Positions 48,175 through 60,559 of a DNA stretch of 64,000 bases are shown here, piece by piece. The notes under the pieces are model-generated. The model had not been told where the DNA came from. It did not search any database and worked only from the letters and a program-made list of their open reading frames with translations. Numbering within the stretch: position 1 is the first letter of the stretch; each line of letters begins with the position of its first letter. A program made the translations under genes and the position numbers. The stretch spans positions 121,226 through 185,225 of the forward strand of contig NW_024589896.1 of the NCBI RefSeq assembly GCF_018446385.1, given 5' to 3'. The stretch is from Zingiber officinale (taxonomy: Eukaryota; Streptophyta; Magnoliopsida; Zingiberales; Zingiberaceae).

Positions 48175-50002
48175 AATTCTGTTTTTCGGATGTATATATT
48201 TTAGTCCTTGGCTCATATAAAAAAACTGCTCTTCTAATGTGTAAATAGCAATAAGTTTACTCTGTTAAAATTATTTTGAATCTCTAGTTATTAAGCTTAA
48301 TAACTGTATCTACGAGCCAGTGAGAACCATCTTGTATTAGCGGGCTCGATAATTATCTAGGCGAATAAACGTTGCCTATTTAAAAGGTTTTTATTTTATT
48401 TTATTTTAATCTTTATTTGATTTTTAATTGGCACTCAGTATCCCTCGTACGTAAAAGGTTTTTTTTTAATAGCTATTAAGAATTCATTAACGGGCAAATA
48501 TTTTTTAACATTTCCTTTTTATCATCAAATTTGCATCGATTATTTTTAAAAGAAATGGTGCAATTTGTATCAACGAAGAAATACTCTCATTGATTCTCGA
48601 TGGCAACTTTTATCATCCTGTCGATTTAACTCTGACCAATTTGAAAGTCAGGCTATCTCACCTCACCCAGGTTTAGGATCCCTCTAACCACTTTCTTCCC
48701 TCTCATTATTGAGTGAAAATTTGACCCCGTGGATCATTCGAGATGGCATGGGACAGGAGTTGTTGCAATGAGGCCACCGGGTCGAAACTCAGTACAATGG
48801 CCGTGGGTCTGATCGGTGGGTTCCCGGGGGCGAGGATTTCACCTTTTTGCTGCAATTATTGAGCGAAAATTTTATAGGTGAACTCTAATATTGTTCATAA
48901 ACATCTTATTTATTTACAGCCAAATAAACTCGGAAGCACAAACATTAACGAGTATCAAATATGCTTTGAATCAAGTGTTATGTGAAAAAATTGAGGGAGG
49001 TTGCTTGTTTCAAATTCAAATTCGTATCAAAATCAAAATCAAAATCCCATACTAGTTATCTGGGTAATGCATGCTGTTATAGTTCTCCACTCGATCGGAA
49101 ATCTTCTTTCTAGAATTTGGAGTTTGCATCTTCTCGTTTCCTCTTTCAAGGGTTTGGTCTATTTTTCGAAGTCTAAATGTATCTCGACCTCAAAGCTCCC
49201 TCGTACTCCATTGGAACCACGATCATCGAAAAAATATATCATAGCAATTCTTAGTTGGAGTTCTTTTGGATTGATTCGCTCAAGATTTCTTAACAAGTTC
49301 GGATTTTTTGTTTAGGCATGCATGTTGCAAATCGGGCAAGATTACCCTGCTAACGGACAAAATAATTTGCCCTTATGTATAATTTTTTTCGGAAAAAAAA
49401 AAGTTGAACTTGACCGATAGTTTCTACACGTCGGCGAGGGTATTGCGTGCTACGGACGTCAGCAATGCGGGCTGGGCTTACAGACTTCAATGATAAGTGC
49501 ATCCAGCGTGCGTGTTAATTTACCAGTAATCTTTTCTACCGTCCAATGCTACCCTCGATTCGCTCTATCTATCACGGCTACCACTGGAAGAATTTTTTTC
49601 CCCTTGCTTTTACGAGTGCAATTTACGTATGCCTGAAAGGTAAATTCTTCCTAAATCACCTTATGTCTTCCACCCTCATTGCCTCCATCCTAAATCAGGT
49701 TAGCCCACCTGAGCAAACAATAATAACAGTCTGACTCATTCAATTCAATTCCAACCTTAGTAAAGATAATTTCAAAGCCAAGTTGGAAACGAGAACTGGT
49801 GCTTCGTATAACATTTCAGAGCGATCACAACAAAAGCAAACGAGAGATTAAAAATATACAAGTTCAAAAAAAACTAGATTGCACAAGTATCGAAGTATCT
49901 CCTAAATGCCACAATAAAGTGATAATTTGCAATTATTACAACAGATGCAAATGATTGAAAAGTTGATACAAACTACTATCCCAAGTGACTTACCATACAG
50001 CA
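48175..50002. other. intergenic region between convergent genes
   Basis: Separates the arabinokinase 3' end from the minus-strand KH gene 3' end. Apart from the SINE at 48723-48854 I see no feature; small open frames at 49001-49315 and 49546-49734 lack recognisable motifs. The right end probably holds the KH gene 3' UTR. Confidence 0.5.
48723..48854 (+). mobile_element. short SINE with 18 bp target duplication
   Basis: 132 bp flanked by ATTATTGAGTGAAAATTT (48705-48722) and ATTATTGAGCGAAAATTT (48855-48872), one mismatch. Contains a degenerate B-box (GGGTCGAAACTC) and the same end CACCTTTTTGCTGCA type as the intron 6 SINE. Probably a shortened relative of it. Confidence 0.8.
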
Positions 50003-53000
50003 TCAGGGTGCAGGTGCGTTGGTTGAAGGTGTAGCAACAGCAGCAGTATCGTAAGACCCTTGAGCTACATTGTCATTAGAGTATGCATGAGTCTGGGAAT
50101 TTCCACCACTGGCATACGAGTTATTATATGGTGTCTGCTGTTGATTTCCTGATTGGCTATGTGGTGGTACACCATATGATTGCTGTTGCCCGTAAACAGA
50201 TTGAGGGAGTGTGGACTGACCATAACTTGGTTGCAGAAGAGCAGATTGCATATAACTGGCTGGAGCAGACGGAGCTTGACCTTGTCTATAAAGAGACTGA
50301 GAATTTGGTGGTGCCTGGGCCTGAGGTGGCTGCCCATAACTAGGTGGCGCTACTTGACCATATCCAGATGGAGCCGTTCCTTGTGGAGGATAGCTTGTGT
50401 GATTTAGTGGTTGACCCAATGGAGGTTGAGCAGGAGGTGCTTGAGTTGACCCACCCTGAGCACCAGAAGCATTAGCAGATCCATCTTGAGATGAGGCAGC
50501 CATTGTGCCATAGTTTAGTGTAGAGCCATAACCCTGCTGATCATAACCACCTTGCGTGTTTGATGTAGTCTGAGAATAACCCGGTTGCTGTGCATTGGCA
50601 TTATACGCACTCGAATATCCATCCTGCACATAACCTCGTCCTGTCTGAGGGTATGACTGTTGTTGCTGTTGGGATTGTTGATTGTAGTAATCGTATCCAG
50701 TGCCTGGTGCAGTTTGTTGAGGTTGACTGGAAGTTTGGTCCCAGCCAGAAGAGGGAGGATAGCCTTCATAAGGTGCCTGGGGCATATTATATGTGGGTGG
50801 TGGCCCAGGATAAACTCCAGGTGGCATGTAACCATAACCAGGTTGCTGCACCGGTGGCGCACCAGGTGGCCCCCAGCTAGTGGGAGGACGAGGCACATTG
50901 TACCCATGCTGAGAATACCCACCAGTCATAGCTGGGTTTCTGACACGATTCTGCATGTATATTTATTTCATGTGAAGTTGTGCATTTGTTTTACAAGCAT
51001 ATAGAACAGAGAAAACAGTTAGTTGTAGCAGAATTAACTAAAAAATAATAAAAGCTAACAAATAAAAGCAAGGTTATGGTAGATAATGGGATAATAGAAA
51101 CATTCATTTGATAAAGGTGAACACAACCAACTTACCACAAGCAGAGAATTTGATCGAATGCCCACCTATGCTCTCCTCAGAGACCTAATGGACTAGCAAA
51201 AAAGTCCACAATCCAGGCAAATAGTCCGAAGAAAGCAATTTAAAGAGCCAAATATATAAAAAGGTTTCAAGTGATATCAAAGATGTAAAAATTAATACTT
51301 GTGTGATCAGTTTTTTTCTTAAAGTCAATCAAATTAAATGGCAATGCGGTGAAAATTTTGAAATATTCACTGTTGTATAAGATAATGTGTGCATATAACT
51401 AACGAGACACGACAAACAACAGAGGTTAGTATTTTGAATATGATGAAAGATGAAAAAGTATGGTAGCCAAGGCCCACCATCTCTCAATAGATAAGCTCAT
51501 TCCCAAAAAGGGGGTGGCCTGAAAATGATAACAGTTTAGGAAACATATGAAGGATGAACAAAGATCATTGAAGTTGAGGAGTCAATTCAGCAAATCTATA
51601 AAGTTAGAAAAGATAAAACTTTCCCAAAAAAATTGCAACCTCATTAATGCAATAGAAAGATATCTCAATTTACTCCAATATACACTATCACCTAACAAAG
51701 GAAAGAAGATGACTATCGTACTCAAGGACCCATTAGTATATAATATAAGCTTTGCACGGTTATGCAAAAAAACAAAATCAGTTAACAGTAAATATGTCCA
51801 GTAACAATTAAGGTGCAGGATTCACCTAATATTCAATTAATCATAAGGAATACCATACCAGTGCCAAGCCAACCTACACCCTCGCCCAACATTGGAGCAC
51901 CAACGCAAGTAAATCCTACAATTAAAATAGTTCTCAAAAGCAAAGCTCAATTCAAGACATGAGAGCTCATCCTCTTGTCCATCGACCAATTCAATCTCCA
52001 GCTAAGATCTAGGATATTTAAGCTGAAATGTCAAACTAAGCAACATGTGTATCTCTTGGAACTATATCAAAGAGAGGTAAATCCACTGGGCAATATAACT
52101 CAAATGACTAAAGAGATTCATGAATTAATAGATATAAAACGGAGAAAGACTGCCCTTCAGAACTCCTGCAGAGTTATAATCTCAGAAATATGTGCAGTCT
52201 GATATAAATAAACCAGGACAGGAACCCTAGATTGTAGACAGTCTATACATTGATAACCATTTAAATGGAATAATAATTTTCAAGTTAGAAATAAGTATAA
52301 ATCTAATTTCCATATAAAAAATTAAAAATAAGTCACATATATAGAAATAAACTAAACCAACTGTGCACTCCCCACAAGAAATACAAGGCAAGAAAAAAGG
52401 TGTAAATATATATATAGGAATCTTTATTTAATAAGAAATTTCTTTGGATTAATTAATGTTATGAAAGGAAATTGTCAGAATACTAAAGCATCTAAACCAG
52501 AAAATTTTTCATGTCGTATAAGAAGATAACAAACAAGATATATTGAAAATGTATAGCACCTAGGTTAGACAAAGATATGGTTTAAGATCCTTGAGCGCAC
52601 ATTAAGTGGTTGAGAAGGAACTGAGGTGATAAATTTCAAGTGTAGACTGTTTTTTGAATCTGTACTGGAACTTAAAGTAGATTTGAAAAAAAAGACCGTA
52701 AAAATGTTAGATAACAAATCACTTTGTGGTTTCATTGTCATTTCTGTACTCTTAAAACTACATCTTCAACAGGAATGATCTTGTAGGACCAACTAACTCA
52801 CGGTGGGGAACAAACATAACAAAATTAAATCAACCATTATTTTGAATGCAGCAAACCTAAGGTGAAAAATAAGCAGCAGAAGAATACACCAAAGGAACAT
52901 CACATTCAAAAAAAAAAGAACCAACCAAAAAATGGTTTCACAAGAAACAGAAATTAACCGCACTTTCTGAATGATCAATGGTTAATCAAAAAAATAATTT

Positions 53001-56000
53001 AAATTTAAGAATCTTATATGTAAAAAAAGGGAATAGTGCAATCAAAGCTGTAAGATATATGATCTAGTGACCAACAGAATGACCAACACAGAGCTCCTTG
53101 CCAGATATTATGCAAATTAATAACAAAATTCCATCAAAAGTAGAACCCAAAGAAACGTCAGGAATAATCACTAGTTAGAAATATGCATGGCATAGACATC
53201 ATTAGAACAGCTTGATTTAAGAATTTGAAAAATAACTTCAAGCGTCATATAGAGCTCAAAGTTTGGTGTTTGTTCACATTCAAACAGCTAAACATAGAAC
53301 ATATGATAAAGCAAAATGCATTTAGAAAAAAGCTAATGGTAATTTAGCATCACAGAAAATTCCAACTGTTGATTGCATAAACGTATATATTAATCACTTT
53401 CCAAATAGCTCGAGGTTTTTGAGATAAATGAGTTCTTCCTGAAAAATTATAGGAAGAAATATAGTGTTCAAATTCTATCTGCGTAAAGAAAATATATACA
53501 TATATCTCATCAATTCATATATGAGGTTTAGATCAATCAAGTAATACCACTCACAATAGCAAAAAAGCGATTCACTCGCCCCCTACTCGCCAGCCCGTTG
53601 CCAACACTGAAGAGCTAAATCACAGATGCCTATTAGCCTTGCCCAGTTAAATAGCACATGGGCGAAGGGTAGACACCCAGCTACTAGCCGGAATTTAACA
53701 CGGAGGAGGTAAATCATGGGTGACTACTAGCCTTTGGAATAGTGACTAGCACATAAGGGAGCCATTTACCTCGGTTTTGCCGAGATTCGAACCCCAGACC
53801 TCATGGTGGCAACACCTCATACGCTAGCCACCAGACCCATCCGAGGGGACCAAAATAATACCACTCGCATGCATATGAGGAGTTGTCAAACGTACAAATA
53901 TATAAATTGGTCCAATTCCTAATTGTACAAGCTTTTAAGATAAGTGTCTAAGTAATCAACAAATAATCATCTGCCTGTCTCAGTTGTTTTCTAAAACAAA
54001 AACTTAAGGATAAGAAATACCTCACTAGTAACATCATTGACCAACTGTTTTGCTATTTCAATCTGCTCCTGTGTGCCATCAATATATACTGTTCTTTCAG
54101 TGGATGTATCACCAGGAGGCAAGTGCAGAGGTATCACCTGCAACCAAATACTCTAAAATTAGCTTATTTCACAAAAGATGGAAAAGTTTTGTGACAACCT
54201 AAGCATGTATCAATCAACAAACAATTTCTTCATAAAAAAAAAATCAACAAACATTTAGTTCCTAGATCAAATGCTTCTATACCAGGAAAACAATTGCAGG
54301 TAATATTGGACAGATCATTACAAAACAAACCTTCAGAAGATGTCAACTGGCATATCATAAAATTTTCAGAACAAAGGCTATTACACATACAGCACAACAA
54401 GGTGACACAAAAAGACCTGTTTAATCAATTTAATATAACTTTTCTGTCATCTCACAGAATATAACAAGATACATTCAGTTTATCTGGTTCAAATATAACC
54501 AAACCAAGTGTTGCCTTATGTCACTAGCAGTGAAGTTGAAAAAGGCAACATTTCTTTACCAGATACAAATTCGGTATGATCGTTTCACACAGTTCCACCA
54601 GTTTGAGTTGGCAAAATATGTGATTTAGGTGACAGAAGTTCATTTCTTCTAGGTCAATATTTTTAACAATTTCAATGACAGCGACAGCAGTGTTAATAGT
54701 TAGAATTCACCATCTTCTGCTTACACTACTTTTAACAACAAGTGCCTTCCTCCCAAAAGCCACTCAAACCTCTTTCTAATCACAACCCAAGATAATATGA
54801 AAAACAAACATGAGAAATTGATTCTGAAAACAGCAAAAAGAATATAAAGCAAGTCCTTTAGGAAGACACTGACTCAACAAAGCCTTTTCCTAAAAACTAC
54901 AAACTAATGGTTAAAATAAGACCCAACCCAAAATGGCAGCTGATGAAGACATAGATATCAAAATCATCATTTTGATAATTAATTTATCTCACAAATAGAA
55001 ATTTGAACATTTTTGATCGTCTATATAGCAAGATATCAATCAACCATTATCAAAATCTCTAACATGTAAACACTGAAAAGAAACATCAATTAGCAAAATG
55101 TGAACCTGTATGCGTGCACCAGACCTTGCTTGCATATTTTTTATGGTCTCGCCACCTTTACCAATCACCATGCCTACCTGAAATAACAACCAAGCTAAAG
55201 AGACTCCTGTCCAAGATACCGTTTAATTCATAATCACAATAAATCCTCAAAATACCTTGTTGTTTGGAACCTTCATCTGAAATTGCTCCACGCCTGGTGG
55301 AACACAACCAAATTTTCGAGAAGCAATTGTCGCAGAAGCCCCAGAATCAGCCTAGAAAATTAATTTTATACAAAATATTCGATGACAAAATGCATCAACT
55401 GATGACTGATGGCTTCTTTTATCTATATTTAATATAAAATATTACCTCAGCAAGCACATCATTAATTAACTGCTCAGCTCTGCTAATCTGTTCAGATGTA
55501 CCAACAATTTCTACTGACCTGGTCAGTGAATTAGGATCAGCATCCATATCTCTCGTTACTTGAATCTTTGCTCCTGATTGAAGCTGAAGGTATTTTATAG
55601 TCTCTCCACTTTTGCCAATAATTACACCAACCTATGGCAACATACAATAGTAAATGAAGGATGACAATAACCTGTTAAGTTAATTAAACAAGTATATTGC
55701 ATGGTCAGGTGAGTAGAGTAAACACAAGAGCAAAGGAGATCATACCCTTCCATTTGGAATCTCAATCTTTTTGTTTGAACCCTGATAGCCATAAGAGGAT
55801 AATGGGTGGGAAGTGGGTCCAATTTGAGAAGATAATGTTTGGCTCATGGGCTTCAGTGTATTGTCTATCAATCATGGAAAAACCAATTACCAATTTATCT
55901 AGAGGATCATTAACGATATCATAGAAGATATTCACTAATGAAAGAAGCTTCAATAGATACAGTACCAGCACATGATGAAAATAGGAGGAAAATTATAGTA

Positions 56001-58274
56001 ACAATATGACCAGTGATCAAATTATTACGATTGCATTTGAAATACATTTATCTAAAGTTATAATGCATTACAAAGGATGGAAACAAAGATTTATTTCTTT
56101 TATGATACAAATGGTTTCCAAAATGAATTCGTAATAGATAGAATAGTTAGTCAAAGGAAAGAGAATAGAGGAGTTGAACATCATGTGTATTCCACAGATT
56201 GAATGAATAATAATGCATGAGAATAAGGTAATGTTTGGTTTAAAGGTTTGGGAATGAGGGAATGGATTCATTCTCAAATCTTGTGTTTGGTTGATGGGAA
56301 TGGAATCAAAATTTTAAAATGAAATTCAAAAATTTAGATATGGATGAAACTCACCGCCTCCCTTGGATTTTGATGGAATGAGAATGAAAATTAAGTTTTG
56401 GACGAAAATACCCTTAGTATCACTCTCTCTCCTCATTCTATCATCATACTTTCTCTCTCAATATACTTTCTCTCTCCTCATTCTCACTCATCACACATTC
56501 TCTACCATTTTCTCTCTATATTTTCTCTGATCACACACTCCCTCTAATCATTTTCTCTCTCTTCATTCTCTCATTTTCTCATCATACTTTCTCTCTCCTC
56601 ATTCTATCATCATATTTTTTCTCTCAATATACTTTCTCTCTCCTCATTCTCTCTCATCACATATTTTTTACCATTTTCTTTTTGTATTCTCTCTCATCAC
56701 ACTTTCCCTCTCTTCATTTTTTCCCATCACACTTTTTCTCTCATCACATTTTCTCATCATACTTTCTCTCTTCAATCTCTTATTTTTTTCTCATCACACT
56801 TTCTCTCTCTTCATTTCTTTCCCATTACTCTTTTTCTCTCAGTATACTTTCTCTCTCATCATACGCTTTCTCTTTTCAATGTCTCCCATCACATTCTCTC
56901 TCCTCATTTTCTCTCATCACACTTTCCCTTTCTTCATTTTTTTTCTCATCACACTTTCTCTCTCATCATATGTTTCTCTCACATTTAACTTTCTCTTTCA
57001 TCTAATTTTTTCTCTTATTTTCCCCTAAGGGTAAAAGAGGAAATTTAGGTTCATTCCAATTGAAAACATTCAATTAACCAAATATTATTTTTAAAAATGA
57101 TACCCAAGCTCATACCTATTCTCATTCCACAATACTATGATACTCATTCTTATTCCGATTCCTAGGAGAGAATCAAACACCACCTAAGTATTAATTATAG
57201 GGCATCTCATAAGATGGTGACAAAGATCTATTTCTCTTCAAGGTTGTCAAATCAAGGATCTAATCATGAATCATTTTGGTCATTTTAAAAATGTAGAAAC
57301 ACGAGTCACAAAGTTCATTTTGAAAAGAGAAATGGGATAAAAAAAACTTACAAAAATCTATAACGATATCCTTTTTAACACCTGGTACAGTTAATAAAGC
57401 ATATTGTCACAAATAACAAAATGTATTATATGAATAATAAGTCTAAAAACCACACTTCTGTATGTTATCCTTGAAATTTGCATCTATCTTTTATGGCGCG
57501 AATTTATTTTTTAAAAAACTTGTCTAAAAAGAACTGTACTATATCACAATCACTCCATATCCTCTCTACTCGAGATGGCATCATGATTAGGCAAAAACAA
57601 TTTTTTTTCACATTCTTTTTGCTCTTCAGTAACTTCCTTGATAAATGCCCTCGCTTAGAGGGAAGAAGCCTCTAACATCTTGGTTAACAGGTTAGAAAGT
57701 CATCCACATCGGTTTCGGTTCCGGAGGACTAGGGCTAAAATATTCGCGTATTTTGGTAGAATAAGCCTGGGGAATAAACAAAGGTTAGAGAGAATACAGA
57801 AATGTATATTAATCGAGGCGCTCAAGGAATACATAGATGAGGGTTGCTGAGGAAATAGCCAACGGATCAATAACGTAGCGGCGACATCTTAAAGAACGGA
57901 AACAGAAAACCGTTCCGAAAGACCCCACACTTACCACTGGCAGCAGATCCAAAACCGGCGTCCCTCGAATCGCCTGATCCTCCGCCGTTCTCGACCCTAG
58001 GGCGCTTGGCCTCGGCGTCACTGAATAACCTCGCAGCGATCTCCTGGGCACGCTGCTTGGCGAGCTGGATTCCGTCGAGGGGCGCGGGGACGATGTTGTA
58101 AGATTGCTCAAGGGGAGCAGCTCCACCGGAACCTCCGTCAGGAGACAACGACGCGATCGGAGCCGAGAAGCCAGAAGGCTTCCTCGAGGGCGGCGAAGCG
58201 ACGCCGCCATCTTCCGTCTCGTCGAACTTTCGCTTGTTATCGGGTCGAGAAGAGTAGTGAAAGTCGTCCGCCAT
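50003..58274 (-). CDS. two-KH-domain FUBP-like nucleic-acid-binding protein, 7 exons
   Basis: Likely binds single-stranded RNA or DNA in the nucleus, as FUBP/KSRP-type KH proteins do; targets are unknown. Exons (minus, 5' to 3'): 58274-57935, 55864-55746, 55631-55446, 55351-55256, 55177-55106, 54137-54021, 50950-50003; 625 aa, all phases closing. Residues 1-113 are low-complexity with a basic patch (NKRKF) and KRPRV, a possible nuclear signal. KH1 is about 143-215 with GKSG at 159-162; KH2 about 237-310 with GKGG at 253-256. Both GxxG loops are intact. Residues 311-625, all in the last exon, are rich in Q, Y, P, G and S with repeated SYGQ/GYxQ motifs, a prion-like tail. Arabidopsis has comparable two-KH proteins. 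The ATG at 58274 is the first in a GC-rich leader. Intron 6 is 3.07 kb and intron 1 is 2.07 kb. Confidence 0.9.
50951..53535. other. intron 6 of the KH gene, main part
   Basis: Intron 6 (50951-54020) holds AT-rich, low-complexity sequence with no exon-like block that would preserve phase. Exon 6 ends in phase 0 and exon 7 starts in phase 0. The open frames at 51547-51804 and 51975-52202 have no recognisable motif. A SINE occupies 53556-53855. Confidence 0.6.
53556..53855 (-). mobile_element. full-length tRNA-derived SINE in KH intron 6
   Basis: 300 bp flanked by TAATACCACTCACA (53542-53555) and TAATACCACTCGCA (53856-53869), 13 of 14 identical. On the minus strand it opens GTCCCCTCGGATGGGTCTGG, has A-box-like TGGCTAGCGTATG and B-box GGTTCGAATCTC, then a long body and a short A/T-rich tail. 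It is in the same orientation as the host gene. The family also has copies at 47321-47475 and probably the shorter SINEs at 34877 and 48723. Confidence 0.87.
56225..57187. mobile_element. possible MITE carrying a pyrimidine minisatellite, KH intron 1
   Basis: The ends read AAGGTAATGTTTGGTTTAAA on the left and, complemented, CTTAGGTGGTGTTTGATTCT on the right, a plausible imperfect terminal inverted repeat, with GAATGGAAT-type subterminal motifs on both sides. I cannot define a target duplication. The interior is the minisatellite listed separately. Confidence 0.45.
56405..57035. repeat. CT-rich minisatellite in KH intron 1
   Basis: About 630 bp of degenerate copies of CTCATCACACTTTCTCTCT and CTCCTCATTCTCTC, period roughly 25-35 bp. 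On the transcribed strand this is a long purine tract (AGAGAGAAAGTGTGATGAG). It lies 0.9 kb from exon 1 and could form triplex or R-loop structures; that is inference. Confidence 0.85.
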
Positions 58275-58382
58275 AACAACAGATAACGCCGGAAGCGATG
58301 ACGGTAAGCTCTTCGGGAAGAATGAGGTGCCGCTGGGTGGTATGAAACCCTAATCAGGGGAGCTGCGAGCCTGCGACGCCTG

Positions 58383-58392
58383 TATTTATATA
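58383..58392 (-). promoter_or_regulatory. probable TATA box of the KH gene
   Basis: Minus-strand TATATAAATA about 110 bp upstream of the ATG at 58274, in an otherwise GC-rich leader. Confidence 0.6.
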
Positions 58393-58850
58393 GCGGCCTC
58401 CAGCTAGGGGAACGCAAGGATTAGTGGCGGGACCCACGAGCGAACCGAACCATAGGATTCCCAGATTTTATCTGTTTCAATTGATTATTATAAACAAAAG
58501 AATCGCAACTAAAATAAAATTAATTTAATTAATTGTTTAAACTATAATATATGTTTTCTTCAAGAGATAAACCGACTGGTCTGATTCACATGTCTCCCAG
58601 GGTCCCTTCACATGATTCCTCTGCTTCACTTCCACCTTTCTCCTTTGACATTTCATTGCTCCACCAACAGGGACCGTGCATATTAAACAAGAAAAAGAAA
58701 AGAGAAGAAGAAGAAGAAAATATATTGATTCATCACCCGCGAGTTTGGAAAATCTAGTGCAACATTAATTAGATCGACATGTATAAATAATGTAAGTGGT
58801 ACAGGGAGTATTATAAAAAAAAATAATCACAGCAGGGGGCAGAATGAAAT
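58393..58850. other. spacer between KH gene promoter and ABA receptor 3' end
   Basis: About 460 bp, AT-rich in its centre, with an AGAAGAAGAAGAAG tract near 58700. The two minus-strand genes are in tandem, so this holds the KH promoter and the receptor 3' UTR. No other gene is visible. Confidence 0.5.
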
Positions 58851-58853
58851 TGT

Positions 58854-59474
58854 CTATATACTTAAGGGGGGCGCTGCCATGGCGACGGCGGCGAGCTTTT
58901 GGAGGTTGAGCTTGACGACGGTGTCGGTGAACATCTTGGTGTCCTCGTCGGAGTTTCCGTCGGGGATGTCGACAACGTAGGACTCGAGGACGACGGAGTA
59001 GGCCTTGGCGTGGTCGTCGGGATCGAAGAACTCGGTGACGGAGGTGACGGAGCAGTAGTTATTGAGCCGGTGCTCGCCGCCGATGACGCGGAAGCTGAGG
59101 ATGTGGCGGTCGTCGTCGAGGATCTCGAGGCGCTCGACGCTGGTGGAGGCCGGGAGGCCCGAGACGACGGTGACCTCGCGGACGCTGCCGATGGAGTCGC
59201 CGTCGCCGGAAACCAGGCGGCAGCTCTTGACGAAGTGCTTGTAGCGCTGCGGGCGGGCGAAGCAGCGGACCACCGGCCACACGGCGCGAAGCGGCGCCTC
59301 GATGCGCTGCGTGATCAGGGAGGTGCACGTGCCTGCCGCGCGCGGGAACGTGTGGTGCGCGCGGATCAGCGGCTCTAGCGCCGACAGCTCCGTCTCGCTG
59401 AGGCCCTGCGGCGGCGCAGCCGGCGGTGTCTGGTGGAGGTGGCGGTGAGGTGGTGGCGGAGGCTCCATGTCCAT
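58854..59474 (-). CDS. PYR/PYL/RCAR abscisic acid receptor, intronless
   Basis: Soluble START-fold receptor that binds abscisic acid and then inhibits clade A PP2C phosphatases, releasing SnRK2 kinases. 206 aa, no intron, GC-rich unlike its surroundings. Visible motifs: gate loop SGLPA (105-109), latch GGEHRL (132-137), ligand-contact lysine K79 in RYKHF, E114 in SVERLEIL, Y140 and S142 in NYCSVT, E164 in VVLESY and N190 in KLNLQKL. All match the ABA-binding residues of Arabidopsis PYR1 (K59, E94, Y120, S122, E141, N167). The N-terminal 25 residues are P/H-rich and variable in the family. Sequence is closest in pattern to the PYR1/PYL1-3 group (subfamily III), whose members tend to dimerise; group assignment is inference. 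The ATG at 59474 is followed by a second in-frame ATG two codons later. Confidence 0.95.
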   Translation of the reverse strand: MDMEPPPPPHRHLHQTPPAAPPQGLSETELSALEPLIRAHHTFPRAAGTCTSLITQRIEAPLRAVWPVVRCFARPQRYKHFVKSCRLVSGDGDSIGSVREVTVVSGLPASTSVERLEILDDDRHILSFRVIGGEHRLNNYCSVTSVTEFFDPDDHAKAYSVVLESYVVDIPDGNSDEDTKMFTDTVVKLNLQKLAAVAMAAPPLSI

Positions 59475-59556
59475 GAGATGTCGAGAGATGGTCGATGGAT
59501 CCTCCCGGTTCCCTGTTTCCTAGCTGATTAAAGAAATGGGCTACCTTCTAGCTATC

Positions 59557-59563
59557 TTTTATA
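59557..59563 (-). promoter_or_regulatory. probable TATA box of the ABA receptor gene
   Basis: Minus-strand TATAAAA about 83 bp upstream of the ATG at 59474. Confidence 0.6.
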
Positions 59564-59566
59564 AAA

Positions 59567-60559
59567 AAATCCTTCATATTAAAATTTTTTAGAAAATTTC
59601 TTTTAATACCGTAAAATACTTTTGTTTTTTAATTGACATTTAATATCCCATTTAAGACGGTTAATTATAGGATAATCGGTCTGATTTTATAGAAAATTTT
59701 CATCCATAATTAAGTAAATTACATCCAGTATTTTAAAATTAGATTAAAAAATTATTTATTAATTTATCGCAGCTGAAACTGATTCTTATATCAAAATCAG
59801 AAATCGCTCAGCCATTCTACCATTCCAGACAAAATTATTTTAAAAATCATCAACATCTACGATTGTTTTCTTATGTTTACTTGGATAGAAATAATAAAAA
59901 ATAGAAGAAAAGATAGGAAGGATGCTTTTGCCACTTGCCTAATATAAAGTGATATGACCAATAGAATGAAAGGAGGTGGGGCTTAGTTAAGGTGTCATGA
60001 TAGCGATGTTTAGGAAAATAAGATAATATAATGAATTCGGTTCGTATTTAATTTTAGGCGATAAGGTTATTAGTTATATAGATGATCTCATTATGACAAT
60101 GATAATTAAGTGTTTATTCTTTTAATTATTTTCTAAAATGTACCTTCGTTCTTTGCCTAGCTCCGCCTATACCTAAAACCTATAACCCAGTTACCGTTTG
60201 AACAAGGAACCCAAAATCTTACTTTTAATATGATGTATCACCGTTTTTTTTAATAAAAACATATTTTTAAACTTAATAATTTTGAAGAAGGCAGTGCTTC
60301 TCAGAATATCCCTTCCTATATCCCTTCCTTATCTAAAATTTAAAATAGAAGAACTAATTTATTAAAGTTAGAAAATTAATTTTTACTATATAATATATTA
60401 ATTTCCTATAATTTATCATATCTTTATTTTTTTATTATTTTTTTCTCTTCTCTACATTTTTTATTATTATCTATAAAATGACAAATATAGAAATAGAAAG
60501 TGAGAATTAGAGAATTATACCATGAGTATGAAAAACTGCTATAGATATAATCAAAGTTA
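59567..60559. other. AT-rich intergenic sequence / receptor promoter region
   Basis: No gene seen. Contains the upstream region of the minus-strand ABA receptor. I did not find a convincing ACGTG-type ABRE cluster near the TATA box. Confidence 0.5.

Noticed and set aside
50083..50343. plus-strand open frames opposite the KH tail exon
   Set aside because: Shadows of the repetitive Q/Y/P/G coding sequence.
58899..59378. 159-codon plus-strand frame over the ABA receptor
   Set aside because: Antisense shadow of a GC-rich coding exon; composition follows the receptor codons and no independent signals exist.
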